Shown: in pieces, positions 34,633 to 43,267 of the stretch
Numbering within the stretch: the first letter of the stretch is position 1
Layout: the number at the start of each line of letters is the position of its first letter
NCBI RefSeq assembly: GCF_033406955.1
Contig: NZ_CP137734.1
Coordinates: 5,332,001-5,396,000, forward strand
Origin: Streptomyces violaceoruber
GTDB taxonomy: Bacteria; Actinomycetota; Actinomycetes; Streptomycetales; Streptomycetaceae
Length of the DNA: 64,000 nucleotides
Direction: 5' to 3'
Program-made: the position numbers and the translations under genes
Notes under the pieces: generated by a model
Database searches by the model: none
What the model saw: the letters and a program-made list of their open reading frames with translations, nothing else
Told to the model about the DNA's origin: nothing

Positions 34633-35220
34633 ATGCGGACGCGGGGCATGGTCACGGTGGTTGCGGCGGTCCTGGCGCTGACGGCGGTCAGCGGCTGCGG
34701 CGACGACGAGGGCGGCGGCGGGAGCACGGGGGCCGGCGGCGGAGGCTACGGGCAGTCCGCAGGCAGCGGGGGACGGCTCATGGACACCGGGACGCAAGGC
34801 CCTGTGAGCGCCCCCACCATGGCCGACATCGAGGCGTTCGTCAGCGCCCGCACCACGTGCACCGATCTGCACATGGAGGACAGGGACTCCGACCACGAGG
34901 ACGACCCGGAGGCCGAGTCGGCCGGCAAGCTGTGGGGCATCAAGGAGCGTGCCGTCTGCTGGGACGCGAAGCGCATGGGGGTCACGCTCATGTCCGTCGA
35001 CGACATGAAGAGCTTCCAGACCCAGGCGCGGCGGCAGAGCTCCGACTGGTACCTCCTCGGGGAGGACTTCGCCGTCACCGGTGGCCCCGCGACGACGGCC
35101 GACCTCAGGGGGTCCGGGCTCCTCGCCCTCGTCTGCGACCCGGAGACCCAGATCCCCAGCGGCTACACGAAGGAGAAGGGCCTCGTGGACGGTTGCACAC
35201 TGACCGATTTCATCTCCTGA
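34633..35220 (+). CDS. Putative lipoprotein of unknown function
   Basis: 195 residues. MRTRGMVTVVAAVLALTAVSGC is a lipoprotein signal, with a lipobox ending at Cys and followed by a Gly/Ser-rich tether. The folded part has four cysteines (TTCTDL, AVCWDAKR, LVCDPE and DGCTL) that could form two disulfides. No domain is recognised. AAGGAG lies seven bases before the ATG at 34633, which decides this start over an upstream in-frame ATG. It is divergent from lysR and precedes the GH6 gene. Confidence 0.7.
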   Translation: MRTRGMVTVVAAVLALTAVSGCGDDEGGGGSTGAGGGGYGQSAGSGGRLMDTGTQGPVSAPTMADIEAFVSARTTCTDLHMEDRDSDHEDDPEAESAGKLWGIKERAVCWDAKRMGVTLMSVDDMKSFQTQARRQSSDWYLLGEDFAVTGGPATTADLRGSGLLALVCDPETQIPSGYTKEKGLVDGCTLTDFIS

Positions 35221-35301
35221 CGCCCGTCCACCGATGACCGCGTGGGCGCACGAGGCGTATGTCAGGATTGAGCCTCGCAACAGTGCACCCAGGGGGGTTG
35301 G

Positions 35302-36327
35302 ATGTACGGCAGCAGGCCGGCCGGAAACATGTCCAGGAGGCGGGCTGCGTCGGCGGCGGCACTCGGAGCGGCGGCCCTGCTGCTCGCGGGCTGCTCCTCG
35401 TCCGGCGACGGGGACGACAAGGCCGCGGGCGCCGGGATCACCCAGCAGCCCAAGGAGACCGACCCCTTCTGGGTCAACCCGGACGGCAACGCGGCCCAGC
35501 AGGTCGCGTCCCTTGCCGATGCGGGCAAGAAGGACCAGGCCGAAGAGATCCGCAAGATCGCCCAGCAGCCGACCGGCGAGTGGATCAGCCCGGAGAACCC
35601 CGAGGAGCAGGCCCGCGGCTTCACCGAGGCCGCCGACGAGGCCGGCCGCACCGCGCTGCTCGTCCTCTACAACATCCCGCACCGCGACTGCGGCCAGTAC
35701 TCCGAGGGCGGCGCCGCCGACGGCGACGCCTACCGGTCCTTCGTCGACGGCGTGGCCAAGGGCATCGGCGACCGTGCCGCCACCGTCGTCCTGGAACCGG
35801 ACGCGGTGCTCCACCTCGTCGACGGCTGCACCCCGCAGGAGTTCCACGAGGAGCGCTACGACCTCCTCAAGGGCGCGGTCACCAAGCTCGGCGCGCTGAA
35901 GAACACCAAGGTGTACCTGGACGCGGGCAACGCCGGCTGGGGCCACCCCGACCAGATCTTCGACCCCCTGAAGCGGGCCGGCGTCGACCAGGCCGACGGC
36001 TTCGCGGTCAACGTGTCGAACTTCTACACCACCGAGGACTCCATCGCCTACGGCAAGCAGCTCTCCGCCAAGGTGGGCGGCAAGCCCTTCGTCATCGACA
36101 CCAGCCGCAACGGCAACGGCCCCTACACCGAGGGCGCCCCGGACGAACGCTGGTGCAACCCTCCGGGCCGGGCCCTCGGCGAGACCCCGACGACGAAGAC
36201 GGCCGACCCGCTGGTCGACGCCTACCTCTGGGTCAAGCGCCCGGGAGAGTCGGACGGCGAGTGCAAGGGCGGCCCGAAGGCGGGGGAGTGGTACCCCGAG
36301 TACGCCTTGAAACTGGCGCAGGGGTAA
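35302..36327 (+). CDS. cslZ: GH6-family glycoside hydrolase lipoprotein (CslZ-like)
   Basis: 341 residues. A lipobox (LLLAGC, Cys31) follows the signal peptide, so it is tethered to the outer face of the membrane. The GH6 domain shows VLYNIPHRDCGQYSEGG with the catalytic-region Asp, VVLEPDAVLHLVD with the proton donor Asp, VYLDAGNAGW and FVIDTSRNGNGPY. GH6 enzymes cut beta-1,4-glucans. It lies tail to tail with glxA and cslA. In Streptomyces this neighbour is thought to trim the glycan made by CslA and oxidised by GlxA at hyphal tips. GGGGGG upstream of the ATG at 35302 fixes the start. Confidence 0.88.
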   Translation: MYGSRPAGNMSRRRAASAAALGAAALLLAGCSSSGDGDDKAAGAGITQQPKETDPFWVNPDGNAAQQVASLADAGKKDQAEEIRKIAQQPTGEWISPENPEEQARGFTEAADEAGRTALLVLYNIPHRDCGQYSEGGAADGDAYRSFVDGVAKGIGDRAATVVLEPDAVLHLVDGCTPQEFHEERYDLLKGAVTKLGALKNTKVYLDAGNAGWGHPDQIFDPLKRAGVDQADGFAVNVSNFYTTEDSIAYGKQLSAKVGGKPFVIDTSRNGNGPYTEGAPDERWCNPPGRALGETPTTKTADPLVDAYLWVKRPGESDGECKGGPKAGEWYPEYALKLAQG

Positions 36328-36337
36328 ACGCCCTCAG

Positions 36338-36406
36338 GGGTGCGGGGCTGTGACATGTGCGGCCACCGCCGCGTGTGCGCGGTCAACCACAGCGCTCCCC
36401 GCACCC
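36338..36406. terminator. Large hairpin between cslZ and glxA
   Basis: Arms GGGTGCGGGG (36338-36347) and CCCCGCACCC (36397-36406) are perfect, with a further CTGTG/CACAG pair inside. They lie between the convergent stops of the GH6 gene and glxA. It could terminate both transcripts. Confidence 0.55.
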
Positions 36407-36427
36407 GAAACACAACCCGCGGGGGCG

Positions 36428-38365
36428 CTACGGAACTCGCACCCACTCCGCCTTGCTCGGCGTCCCCTCCCCATCCGTCACGAACATCATGTACCACCCC
36501 GACTGCACCAGGTTCTTACCCGTGGGCACCGTCACCGTCAGCTTGTCCCCGTCCGCCGTGAAGTCCAGCGCGATGGACCGCTGATCCACGTCCGTGACGT
36601 GGGTCGACGCGCTCGGCCGGATCAGCCGCACCTTCTTGACCGTCGACGCCGCACGCGAGGTGAACGTCCCCGACCCACCGCGCGCGATGGTCTGCGGGCC
36701 GCCGGACAGGTCGGGCCGCGAGTCGCGGTACAGGTACGGCGGCGTGTAGATCTCGATCCGCTGCTCGAACTTGCCCGGCTTGGTGTTGGCCTTGTCGGCG
36801 TAGAGCGAGTCCGAGCCGAAGAACATCAGGCGCCCGTCGGGCAGCAGGATGGACCCGGAGTGGTAGTTGCGCCCCACCAGCGGGTCGGCGACCTGCTCGA
36901 ACTCGTTCGTGTCCGGGTGGTACAGCCGCGCCTGGAGGATGTTGGAGTCGCCGCGGCCCCGGTAGTCTTCCGAGCCGCCGGAGACCAGCACGCTGTCGTC
37001 GGGCAGGATCGAGGCCTGCGGGTAGCGCGTGCCCTTCTCCAGCGACGGTCCGTCGACGAACTTCGGGGCGTCCGCCTTGAGGTCGGCGATCCGGGTCTTC
37101 TCGCTGGACAGCTTGGACTCGCCGACCCCGCCGCCGCCGATGACCATGTACTTCTCGTCCTGCGCCGGGGGCAGCAGCACCGTGTTCGCCGTCTCCAGCA
37201 TGTCCGCGTCGCTCATGCCGGGGACCTTGGTGAACTTGTTGGTCTCCACGTCCCAGATGCCCGGGGTGCGGCCCACGTCGTCGGGCCCGTACCCCGCGTT
37301 CGCGCCGGAGTAGAAGATCTTGCCGTTCTGCATCAGGAACAGCGCCGGGTACGTCGGGAACTGGCGGACCTTGTCGGTGTAGGTCCACGCCTTGGTCTTC
37401 GGGTCGTAGACCTCGTTCTTGCCGGGGACCAGCTGGCCGATGTCGTCGAGGCCGGAGACGCTGAGGATCTTGCCGTCGCCCAGGGTGGTGAGCGTCGGGT
37501 ACCAGCGGGCCTCGTGCATCGGGTCGACCTTGATGTACTTCTCGGCGACCGGGTCGAACTCGAAGGCGTCCCGGATGCCCTGGAAGTCCTTCTTGTCGAG
37601 GGCGAGCTTCTGTGCGATGCCGTACGTGTTGCGGGCGTCGGCACCCGACAGGCCCTGGATGCGGTAGTTGTCCTCCGTACCCGTCTCGTACGCGCTGCCG
37701 CTCTTCTGCGCCTCGACGTAGATCCGGCCGAGGCCCGGGTCGTTGCGCACGAAGGCGCCGGTCGCCGGGTCGAAGACCTTCTCGGCACGCGGCACCAGGA
37801 CCGGGTCCTTGGAGACGAAGGTCTTGCCGTTCTCCTTGCCGGTGAACTTGGTGCCCGCCGGGAGGGTGATCGGCTTGTCCGGGTTCTCGTTGTGGACGAC
37901 CATCAGGCCGCCGGCCTTGGTGACGTCGCCCTTGAGCTTCTCGTACCGCTTGGTGCCGCCCGCGATCAGCAGATTGCCGTTGGCGAGCTGCGTGTGTCCG
38001 GTGCAGAACAGGTCGGACGGCGTCGGCACCTTCTTGATGGTGCCCTTGACGGGGTCCCAGATCCGGGTGTCGTACTGCTTGTCGTCGGAGTTGTCCTGGT
38101 TGTTGCCGGACCCGGCGACCATCAGCACCTTGCCGGTGCGCAGCAGTGCCGCGTGGATGGTGTTCTGCCGGTACTTCTCGGGAAACTCGATGATCTCCCA
38201 CTTGCCGTTGGCGGCCTTGTACTCCGGCTGATTGATCTTGTACTGGTGGTATTTCTCGGTGCTGAAGCGGTAGAGCCACGGCCCGTTCATCCCGGCCAGC
38301 GCGACTACCACCGCCGTGCCTATCGCGAAGCGACGGGCGCGGCGGCGGCCGGCACGGTCTTTCAT
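36428..38365 (-). CDS. glxA: Copper-radical oxidase GlxA
   Basis: 645 residues, the same length as S. lividans GlxA. A membrane-anchoring N-terminal helix (AIGTAVVVALAGMNGPWLY) precedes a seven-bladed Kelch-like domain and a C-terminal all-beta domain. The mononuclear copper site of the galactose-oxidase family is complete: Cys121 (FCTGH), which cross-links to Tyr289 next to Trp288 (ARWYP), then Tyr501-His502 (GRNYHSG) and His589 (STHVTD). GlxA oxidises a hydroxyl of the glycan made by CslA and is needed for its deposition at hyphal tips and for normal development. Its ATG overlaps the cslA stop (ATGA), so the two are made together. Confidence 0.95.
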   Translation of the reverse strand: MKDRAGRRRARRFAIGTAVVVALAGMNGPWLYRFSTEKYHQYKINQPEYKAANGKWEIIEFPEKYRQNTIHAALLRTGKVLMVAGSGNNQDNSDDKQYDTRIWDPVKGTIKKVPTPSDLFCTGHTQLANGNLLIAGGTKRYEKLKGDVTKAGGLMVVHNENPDKPITLPAGTKFTGKENGKTFVSKDPVLVPRAEKVFDPATGAFVRNDPGLGRIYVEAQKSGSAYETGTEDNYRIQGLSGADARNTYGIAQKLALDKKDFQGIRDAFEFDPVAEKYIKVDPMHEARWYPTLTTLGDGKILSVSGLDDIGQLVPGKNEVYDPKTKAWTYTDKVRQFPTYPALFLMQNGKIFYSGANAGYGPDDVGRTPGIWDVETNKFTKVPGMSDADMLETANTVLLPPAQDEKYMVIGGGGVGESKLSSEKTRIADLKADAPKFVDGPSLEKGTRYPQASILPDDSVLVSGGSEDYRGRGDSNILQARLYHPDTNEFEQVADPLVGRNYHSGSILLPDGRLMFFGSDSLYADKANTKPGKFEQRIEIYTPPYLYRDSRPDLSGGPQTIARGGSGTFTSRAASTVKKVRLIRPSASTHVTDVDQRSIALDFTADGDKLTVTVPTGKNLVQSGWYMMFVTDGEGTPSKAEWVRVP

Positions 38366-40323
38366 TCCTTACGTCCCCCAAGTCCACCAAGGGCGATCTG
38401 CATGGTCTGGTCGTCTCCCCCGTCGGCGGGGGCGGCCCAGTCGGGCCTGTGCTGCGGCGTGTGCCGTCCGTACGGCGCCTGCTGCGGCGGGACCCGCGGT
38501 GCGGGCTCCGCCGCCGCGACCGGCGGTTGCTTCTTCGCCTTCCTCAGCTCGTGGCGCCAGGCGAACATCGGCGACGCGGTGATCAGCAGCGCGAACGTCG
38601 CCCAGATGATCATCGCGGGGTGCGAGTGGCCGTAGACGAAGCCGGCGGCGATCGAGCCACCGAAGATCAGGATGAAGTACCAGTGGTACCGGAAGGTGCC
38701 GAACAGGGTGTCCGGGCTGGCCGAGTCGCCCTTCGGGGTCACCACGAACTTGCTCTTGCGGCGCAGCACGGAGTCGATGAGCGCCTTGGCGTACAGCGGC
38801 GCCGACAGCGCGGACATGATCATGCCGGCCACGCCGCCGGAGCCCTCCGGCTCGTGCGGGGAGACGTTGTGGCGGCGGTTCCACACGTACAGGCCGATCT
38901 GGAGCGCGGAGGCGTTGCCGTAGAGCATCAGCCAGACCGCCGGGTCGATGTTGACGCCGGACGCGCCCAGGCCCAGGAACAGGCAGCAGCTCAGCGCCGC
39001 CAGGATCCAGTTCAGGGCCGACATCGGATAGAAGATGATCATCATCGTGTAGTTGAAGAGCTTGCTCGGCGGCAGCGAGTACCAGCCCTTCCAGTACTGC
39101 TTGAGGATCGTCTCGTACGTCCCCCGCGACCAGCGCATCTGCTGGGTGAAGAAGTCCGTCCAGGCGTTGGGGCCCTCGCCGACCGCGAGCACGTCCGGGG
39201 TGTAGACCGAGCGCCACTTGCGGCCGGTGGCCGGATTCTTGTGGCGGTGCATCTCGAAGCCGGTCGCCATGTCCTCGGTGATCGAGTCGTACAGGCCGCC
39301 GATCTGCTTGAGCGCCCGGATGCGCACCGCGTTGGAGGTGCCCACGAACATCGGCCCGCCGTAGCGGTTGCCGGCGCGCTGGATCAGCGCGTGGAAGAGG
39401 AACTGCTGCGACTCGGCGGCCTTGGTGATCGGGTTGTCGTAGTTGCCGTAGACCTGCGGGCCGATGACGAAGCCGACGTCCGGGTCGCGGAAGAAGCCGA
39501 GCATCCGCTCCAGGTAGTTGGGCAGCGGCACGTGGTCGGTGTCGACGGAGGCGAAGAAGTCGTAGTCGTCGCCGTGCGCGTCGAGCCAGGCGTTGTAGTT
39601 GCCGTGCTTGGTCTTGGCGCGGTGCGGGCCCTTCTTCCGGTTCCACTTGGCGACGCCCTTGCGGGAGAAGTGGTGCACGCCCAGGCGCGCGCACACCTCC
39701 TTCACCTCCGGGTCGTCGCCCTCGTCGAGGAGCCAGACGTGCATCAGGCCGCGGTGGCGGATCCTCACGGCCGCCTCCAGGGTCTTCGTCACCATCTCCA
39801 GCGGCTCCTTGCCGGGCACGAAGGAGGTGAGGAAGGCGACCTTGGTGCCGGTCTCGGGCACCACCGGGACCGGGTCGCGGGCGACCAGGGTGGCGTGCGC
39901 GTTCGACAGCACGTTCAGGCAGCGGAACAGCTCGATCAGGCCGATCGCGACCAGCATCACGATGTCGAGCGCGGGCAGCCAGTCGAAGGCCACGTAGTCG
40001 CGCTCCGTCCAGTGCTCCGGCTGGAGCAGCCAGACCAGCAGCACCACCGACAGCAGCGGGGCGGCGGCCAGCATCAGGGCGACCCGGAGGCGGTGCGGCT
40101 CCTGCGAGATCAGCGAGCGGTACTGCACCCGGTACGGCTTGTTCGGGTCGGGCTGGGTGAGGGGGCCCGCGAGGCGGCTGTAGTGCTCGTAGTCGTACTT
40201 CGGGAGCGTCTTCTTTATCCGGCGGAACGAACCGGTGTTCCAGTTCCGGTGCCCGGGCACCCTGAGCTGGGTGGTCTGGGACGGGTCGTGGTCCGGCCCG
40301 GCGCCCGTCGGCGTCGACGTCAT
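38362..40323 (-). CDS. cslA: Cellulose synthase-like glycosyltransferase CslA
   Basis: 653-residue family 2 glycosyltransferase. Two membrane helices near residues 80-135 precede the cytoplasmic GT2 domain with LLDEGDD (199-204), DTDH (261-264), ITEDMATG with the catalytic TED (349-351) and QQMRW (394-398). Several membrane helices form the export channel towards the C-terminus, and a Pro/Ala/Gln-rich tail ends it. It makes a beta-glycan at growing tips of Streptomyces hyphae with GlxA, CslZ and LpmP. It is the first gene of the cslA-glxA operon, whose promoter region carries an inverted repeat at 40410-40430. Confidence 0.95.
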   Translation of the reverse strand: MTSTPTGAGPDHDPSQTTQLRVPGHRNWNTGSFRRIKKTLPKYDYEHYSRLAGPLTQPDPNKPYRVQYRSLISQEPHRLRVALMLAAAPLLSVVLLVWLLQPEHWTERDYVAFDWLPALDIVMLVAIGLIELFRCLNVLSNAHATLVARDPVPVVPETGTKVAFLTSFVPGKEPLEMVTKTLEAAVRIRHRGLMHVWLLDEGDDPEVKEVCARLGVHHFSRKGVAKWNRKKGPHRAKTKHGNYNAWLDAHGDDYDFFASVDTDHVPLPNYLERMLGFFRDPDVGFVIGPQVYGNYDNPITKAAESQQFLFHALIQRAGNRYGGPMFVGTSNAVRIRALKQIGGLYDSITEDMATGFEMHRHKNPATGRKWRSVYTPDVLAVGEGPNAWTDFFTQQMRWSRGTYETILKQYWKGWYSLPPSKLFNYTMMIIFYPMSALNWILAALSCCLFLGLGASGVNIDPAVWLMLYGNASALQIGLYVWNRRHNVSPHEPEGSGGVAGMIMSALSAPLYAKALIDSVLRRKSKFVVTPKGDSASPDTLFGTFRYHWYFILIFGGSIAAGFVYGHSHPAMIIWATFALLITASPMFAWRHELRKAKKQPPVAAAEPAPRVPPQQAPYGRHTPQHRPDWAAPADGGDDQTMQIALGGLGGRKE

Positions 40324-40409
40324 GAGTCATTCCCCCCACACGCGGGTCAGGCGTGTTTCGTCGCTTCCTTCGCCTGCACCGGTCCCCCTCGACCGTCACG
40401 GACGTATCA

Positions 40410-40430
40410 GTGGTGGGTCACTGTCACCAC
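40410..40430. promoter_or_regulatory. Inverted repeat in the cslA promoter region
   Basis: Arms GTGGTG and CACCAC lie nine bases apart, with a GTCAC/GTGAC-like core. It is 87 bases upstream of the cslA ATG and just downstream, on the minus strand, of an AT-rich TATATA element (40444-40449) that would serve as the -10. A repressor bound here would block initiation. Confidence 0.45.
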
Positions 40431-40577
40431 GGCATGCACACCTTATATAGACATGGAATGGTGACCCCCGGTTGCATGATGCCCCCCTCGGCATCCCCTC
40501 GGCACCCGGCCGCCCAACCGGACCAGGGTTCTACGGCGTTCGTCATGATCGCAAGACGTCCCGGTCCCGGACACGCC

Positions 40578-40608
40578 GAAGGCCCCCCGTGTGATACGGA
40601 GGGCCTTC
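40578..40608 (-). terminator. Terminator of the first tRNA-Lys gene
   Basis: A stem of GAAGGCCCcCCGT with ACGGaGGGCCTTC around a five-base loop, starting 10 bases past the 3' end of the leftward tRNA. Confidence 0.7.
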
Positions 40609-40617
40609 GACCGTCGG

Positions 40618-40691
40618 TGCGCCGCCAGGGACTCGAACCCCGGACCCGCTGATTAAGAGTCAGCTGCTCTAACCAACTGAGCTAGCGGCGC
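40618..40691 (-). tRNA. tRNA-Lys (anticodon CTT)
   Basis: A full cloverleaf: acceptor pair GCGCCGC/GCGGCGC, D-arm GCTCAGTTGGTTAGAGC, anticodon stem GCTGA/TCAGC with loop CTCTTAA (anticodon CTT, reads AAG), and T-arm with GGTTCGAGTCC. The discriminator is A, and CCA is not encoded. It is identical to two other genes in the window. Confidence 0.95.
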
Positions 40692-40888
40692 CTGCTGACC
40701 TGCACAACTCTACCGGACGCCGACCGGTGCTCCGGACCATGCCCGCGGCACCCGCGGGGCCGCCCCCTCGGCCGGGTACATCATTCGGACCGTCAACATG
40801 CGCGTGCTGACGACAGTTGCCAGACTGACCGAGATGTACCGAACCGTACCGCCGCGGACCTGCCGACCGGGAGTGTGAGGGGAATCGC

Positions 40889-41950
40889 ATGGAGACTCCC
40901 GTATTCGAGGAGATCGAGCCCGCGAGCGACTGCGACTGCGCCGGCTGCCGCCACTGGCGGCGGGTGCTGCCGCATGCCCCGGCGGGCCGCGCCCTCGCCC
41001 ATCCGGCGGCGTACCGCACGCTGGTCGCGGCCGCCGCCGCCGCTTCCGCCACCGCCGTGTCCGTCCTCGGCGCGGGCGGGGCGGCGGCGCTCCCGGCGGC
41101 CGCCCACGCCGCCCACCGGCCGGGCGTTCCCGCGGGTGACGAGCCCGGCACTCCCCAGGGACCGCGCGGCCCGCTGCACGGCCCGGTCGGCCGGCCCGCG
41201 GCGCCCCCGGCCGGTGCGGAACTGGCCGGCATCACCCGTACGGAGATCATCGACCGGGCCAAGAGCTGGGTGGCCGCGAAGGTCCCGTACAGCCTGACCG
41301 CCTACTGGTCCGACGGATACCGGCAGGACTGCTCGGGCTTCGTGTCGATGGCCTGGAAGCTGCCCGCCAACGAGTGGACCGGAAGCCTCGGCACGGTCGC
41401 CGACCGCATCACCAAGGAGGAGCTCCAGCCCGGCGACATCCTGCTCTTCCACAACGAGTCCGACCCGCAGAAGGGCTCCCACGTGGTGATCTTCGGCGGC
41501 TGGACGGACGGCACGCGCACCGCCTACACGGCGTACGAGCAGACCCCGCCGCACACCCGGAAGCTCGACACGCCCTACGCCTACTGGAGCGACTCCGCCC
41601 AGTACCTGCCGTACCGCTACAAGGGGGTCGCGGCGGGCGACGTGGCCAAGGCGGGCGCGGCGGGCACCGAGGAGGCACCGCCCGGGGCCGCGGGCCCCGC
41701 CTCGCACGGGGTGGCCGGATACCCCGGCCGGGCGATGTTCCGGCCGGGCGCGGACAACCCGTACGTCACCAGGCTCGGCAGGCAGCTGGTGAGGAAGGGC
41801 TTCGGCACGTACTACACGAGGGGGCCGGGTCCGCGCTGGGGCGAGGCGGACCGACGGGGTGTCCAGGCCTTCCAGCGCGCCCAGGGCTGGCGCGGCGGAG
41901 CGGCGGACGGCTACCCGGGCCCGGAGACCTGGCGGCGGCTCTTCTCCTGA
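40889..41950 (+). CDS. NlpC/P60-like hydrolase with peptidoglycan-binding domain
   Basis: 353 residues. A leader with Cys-rich start and hydrophobic segment (LVAAAAAASATAVSVLGAGG) suggests export. The catalytic domain has DCSGFVSMAW with the nucleophilic Cys and GSHVVIFGGW with the partner His, as in NlpC/P60 and CHAP-like endopeptidases. The C-terminal 65 residues are a PG_binding_1-type repeat (PYVTRLGRQLVRKG, then ADRRGVQAFQRAQGWRG). It probably cuts cell-wall peptides, which fits a locus that exports glycan through the wall. It is read divergently from the tRNA and cslA. Confidence 0.85.
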   Translation: METPVFEEIEPASDCDCAGCRHWRRVLPHAPAGRALAHPAAYRTLVAAAAAASATAVSVLGAGGAAALPAAAHAAHRPGVPAGDEPGTPQGPRGPLHGPVGRPAAPPAGAELAGITRTEIIDRAKSWVAAKVPYSLTAYWSDGYRQDCSGFVSMAWKLPANEWTGSLGTVADRITKEELQPGDILLFHNESDPQKGSHVVIFGGWTDGTRTAYTAYEQTPPHTRKLDTPYAYWSDSAQYLPYRYKGVAAGDVAKAGAAGTEEAPPGAAGPASHGVAGYPGRAMFRPGADNPYVTRLGRQLVRKGFGTYYTRGPGPRWGEADRRGVQAFQRAQGWRGGAADGYPGPETWRRLFS

Positions 41951-42006
41951 GCGCACCGGGGTGATCATCCGTTCATGACGCGTCTGGCGCGGAGGCTGGA
42001 GCACGC

Positions 42007-43158
42007 ATGAGTACGACATCGTCAACGAACCCGGAGACCGCGCCGGCGGCACCGGAGGAGTCCGCGGCGGCGGCCGGTCAGCGGTCCGCCCGGCTCATCC
42101 ACAACGAGGCCACCACCGAGATCCCCGTCCACCTGCTGTTCCGCGACGACCCCGATCCGGCGCCGGTGCCGCTGCGGCCCGCGGTCGTCGCCCGCCGGCC
42201 GGGTCCGGGGGAGCGTACCGGGGCACGGCCGGGCGCGCGGCGCCCCGTCGCGGCGCGACCGCGCCCGGCACCCCAGGTCGACCCGGAGCTGACGGAGCGT
42301 CCGGGCCGGGTGCTGCCCGGCGCCGCGGGCGTGGCCGCCGGTCTGTGCGGGGCGGCCGGGTGCGCGGCCACCTCCTGGTGGGCGGGTCTCGTACCGCCGC
42401 TCGCGGCCCAGGCGCTGGGGCTGCCGGCGTACGCGGGTGCCGGGCTCGGGCCCGCGCAGTGGGCGGCGTACGCGGCCGCGGGGGCGCTGGGGATGTTCGG
42501 GTTCGGAGGTCTGGCCCGGGGCCGGACCGGACGGGCCTGGGTGCTCGGCCTGTTCGGCCGCTACCGGGGGACGGTGCGGCGCACCGGTCTGATGTGGGTG
42601 AACCCGCTGCTGCTGCGCCGCCGGGTGGACGTGCGGCTGCGGCACTGGCGCAGCGAGCCGATGCCCGCGGCCGACGGCAACGGCGTGGCGCTCAGGGCGG
42701 TGACGCTGGTGGTGTGGCGGGTGCGGGACACCGCGAAGGCCACGCTCGGGGTCGAGGACCACGAGACGTATCTGCGCGAGTGCGTCGAGGCGGCGCTGGC
42801 CCGGGTCCCGGTGGAGCCGCTCGGCACGGTGCGCAGCTCGGCGGACGTGGCCGGCGACACCCTGACCCGGCTGGTGGCGGCGGACGCGGCGCCGGTCGGC
42901 CTGGAGGTGTTCTCGGTGCGGCCCGTCCGGGTGGAGTACGCCCCCGAGGTCGCCGCCGCGATGCACCGGCGCCGGATCGCGGCGCTGGACGCGGCGCAGC
43001 GGGCGAGCGTGCTCACCTCGGTGGTGGACTCCGTGGAGGACACGGTGACCCGGCTGACCATGCGCGGGCTGGTGGAGCTGGACGACTACGAGCGCAAGGT
43101 GCTCGTGAAGGACCTGACCGTGGCGTTCTGCGCGGGGCGGGGGGACACGGGGCACTGA
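42007..43158 (+). CDS. SPFH/Band 7-domain membrane protein
   Basis: 383 residues. A Pro/Arg-rich cytoplasmic leader (1-95) is followed by two hydrophobic segments (VLPGAAGVAAGLCGAAGC and WAAYAAAGALGMFGFGGLA), then the SPFH core: RRTGLMWVNPLLLRRRVDVRLRHWRSEPM, VVWRVRDTAKATLGVEDHETYLREC and DAAPVGLEVFSVRPVRVEYAPEVAAAMHRRRIAALDAAQRASVL in outline. SPFH proteins build ordered membrane domains. It lies between the wall hydrolase and the LPMO, in an order I recall from S. coelicolor, and may organise the tip machinery. Confidence 0.85.
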   Translation: MSTTSSTNPETAPAAPEESAAAAGQRSARLIHNEATTEIPVHLLFRDDPDPAPVPLRPAVVARRPGPGERTGARPGARRPVAARPRPAPQVDPELTERPGRVLPGAAGVAAGLCGAAGCAATSWWAGLVPPLAAQALGLPAYAGAGLGPAQWAAYAAAGALGMFGFGGLARGRTGRAWVLGLFGRYRGTVRRTGLMWVNPLLLRRRVDVRLRHWRSEPMPAADGNGVALRAVTLVVWRVRDTAKATLGVEDHETYLRECVEAALARVPVEPLGTVRSSADVAGDTLTRLVAADAAPVGLEVFSVRPVRVEYAPEVAAAMHRRRIAALDAAQRASVLTSVVDSVEDTVTRLTMRGLVELDDYERKVLVKDLTVAFCAGRGDTGH

Positions 43159-43209
43159 CCCGTTCCGCGTTTGGTATGGACATGTTCAATTGTCAGCAAT
43201 AATCTGAGA

Positions 43210-43225
43210 CTTGGTCTAGACCTGC
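43210..43225. promoter_or_regulatory. DasR-type (dre) operator upstream of the LPMO gene
   Basis: CTTGGTCTAGACCTGC contains the TGGTCTAGACC core of the DasR responsive element. It lies 43 bases before the LPMO start codon. DasR represses chitin and N-acetylglucosamine genes, so this predicts induction of the LPMO by chitin-derived sugars. The arms outside the core are imperfect. Confidence 0.8.
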
Positions 43226-43267
43226 ACGGCTCACTGAACTTCCCCACACGTCACAGGGAGCAGCAGT

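Noticed and set aside
40353..40652. Small ORF ending in QGLEPRTR before the first tRNA
   Set aside because: The C-terminal peptide is the translated 3' part of the tRNA-Lys gene and recurs at the second copy.
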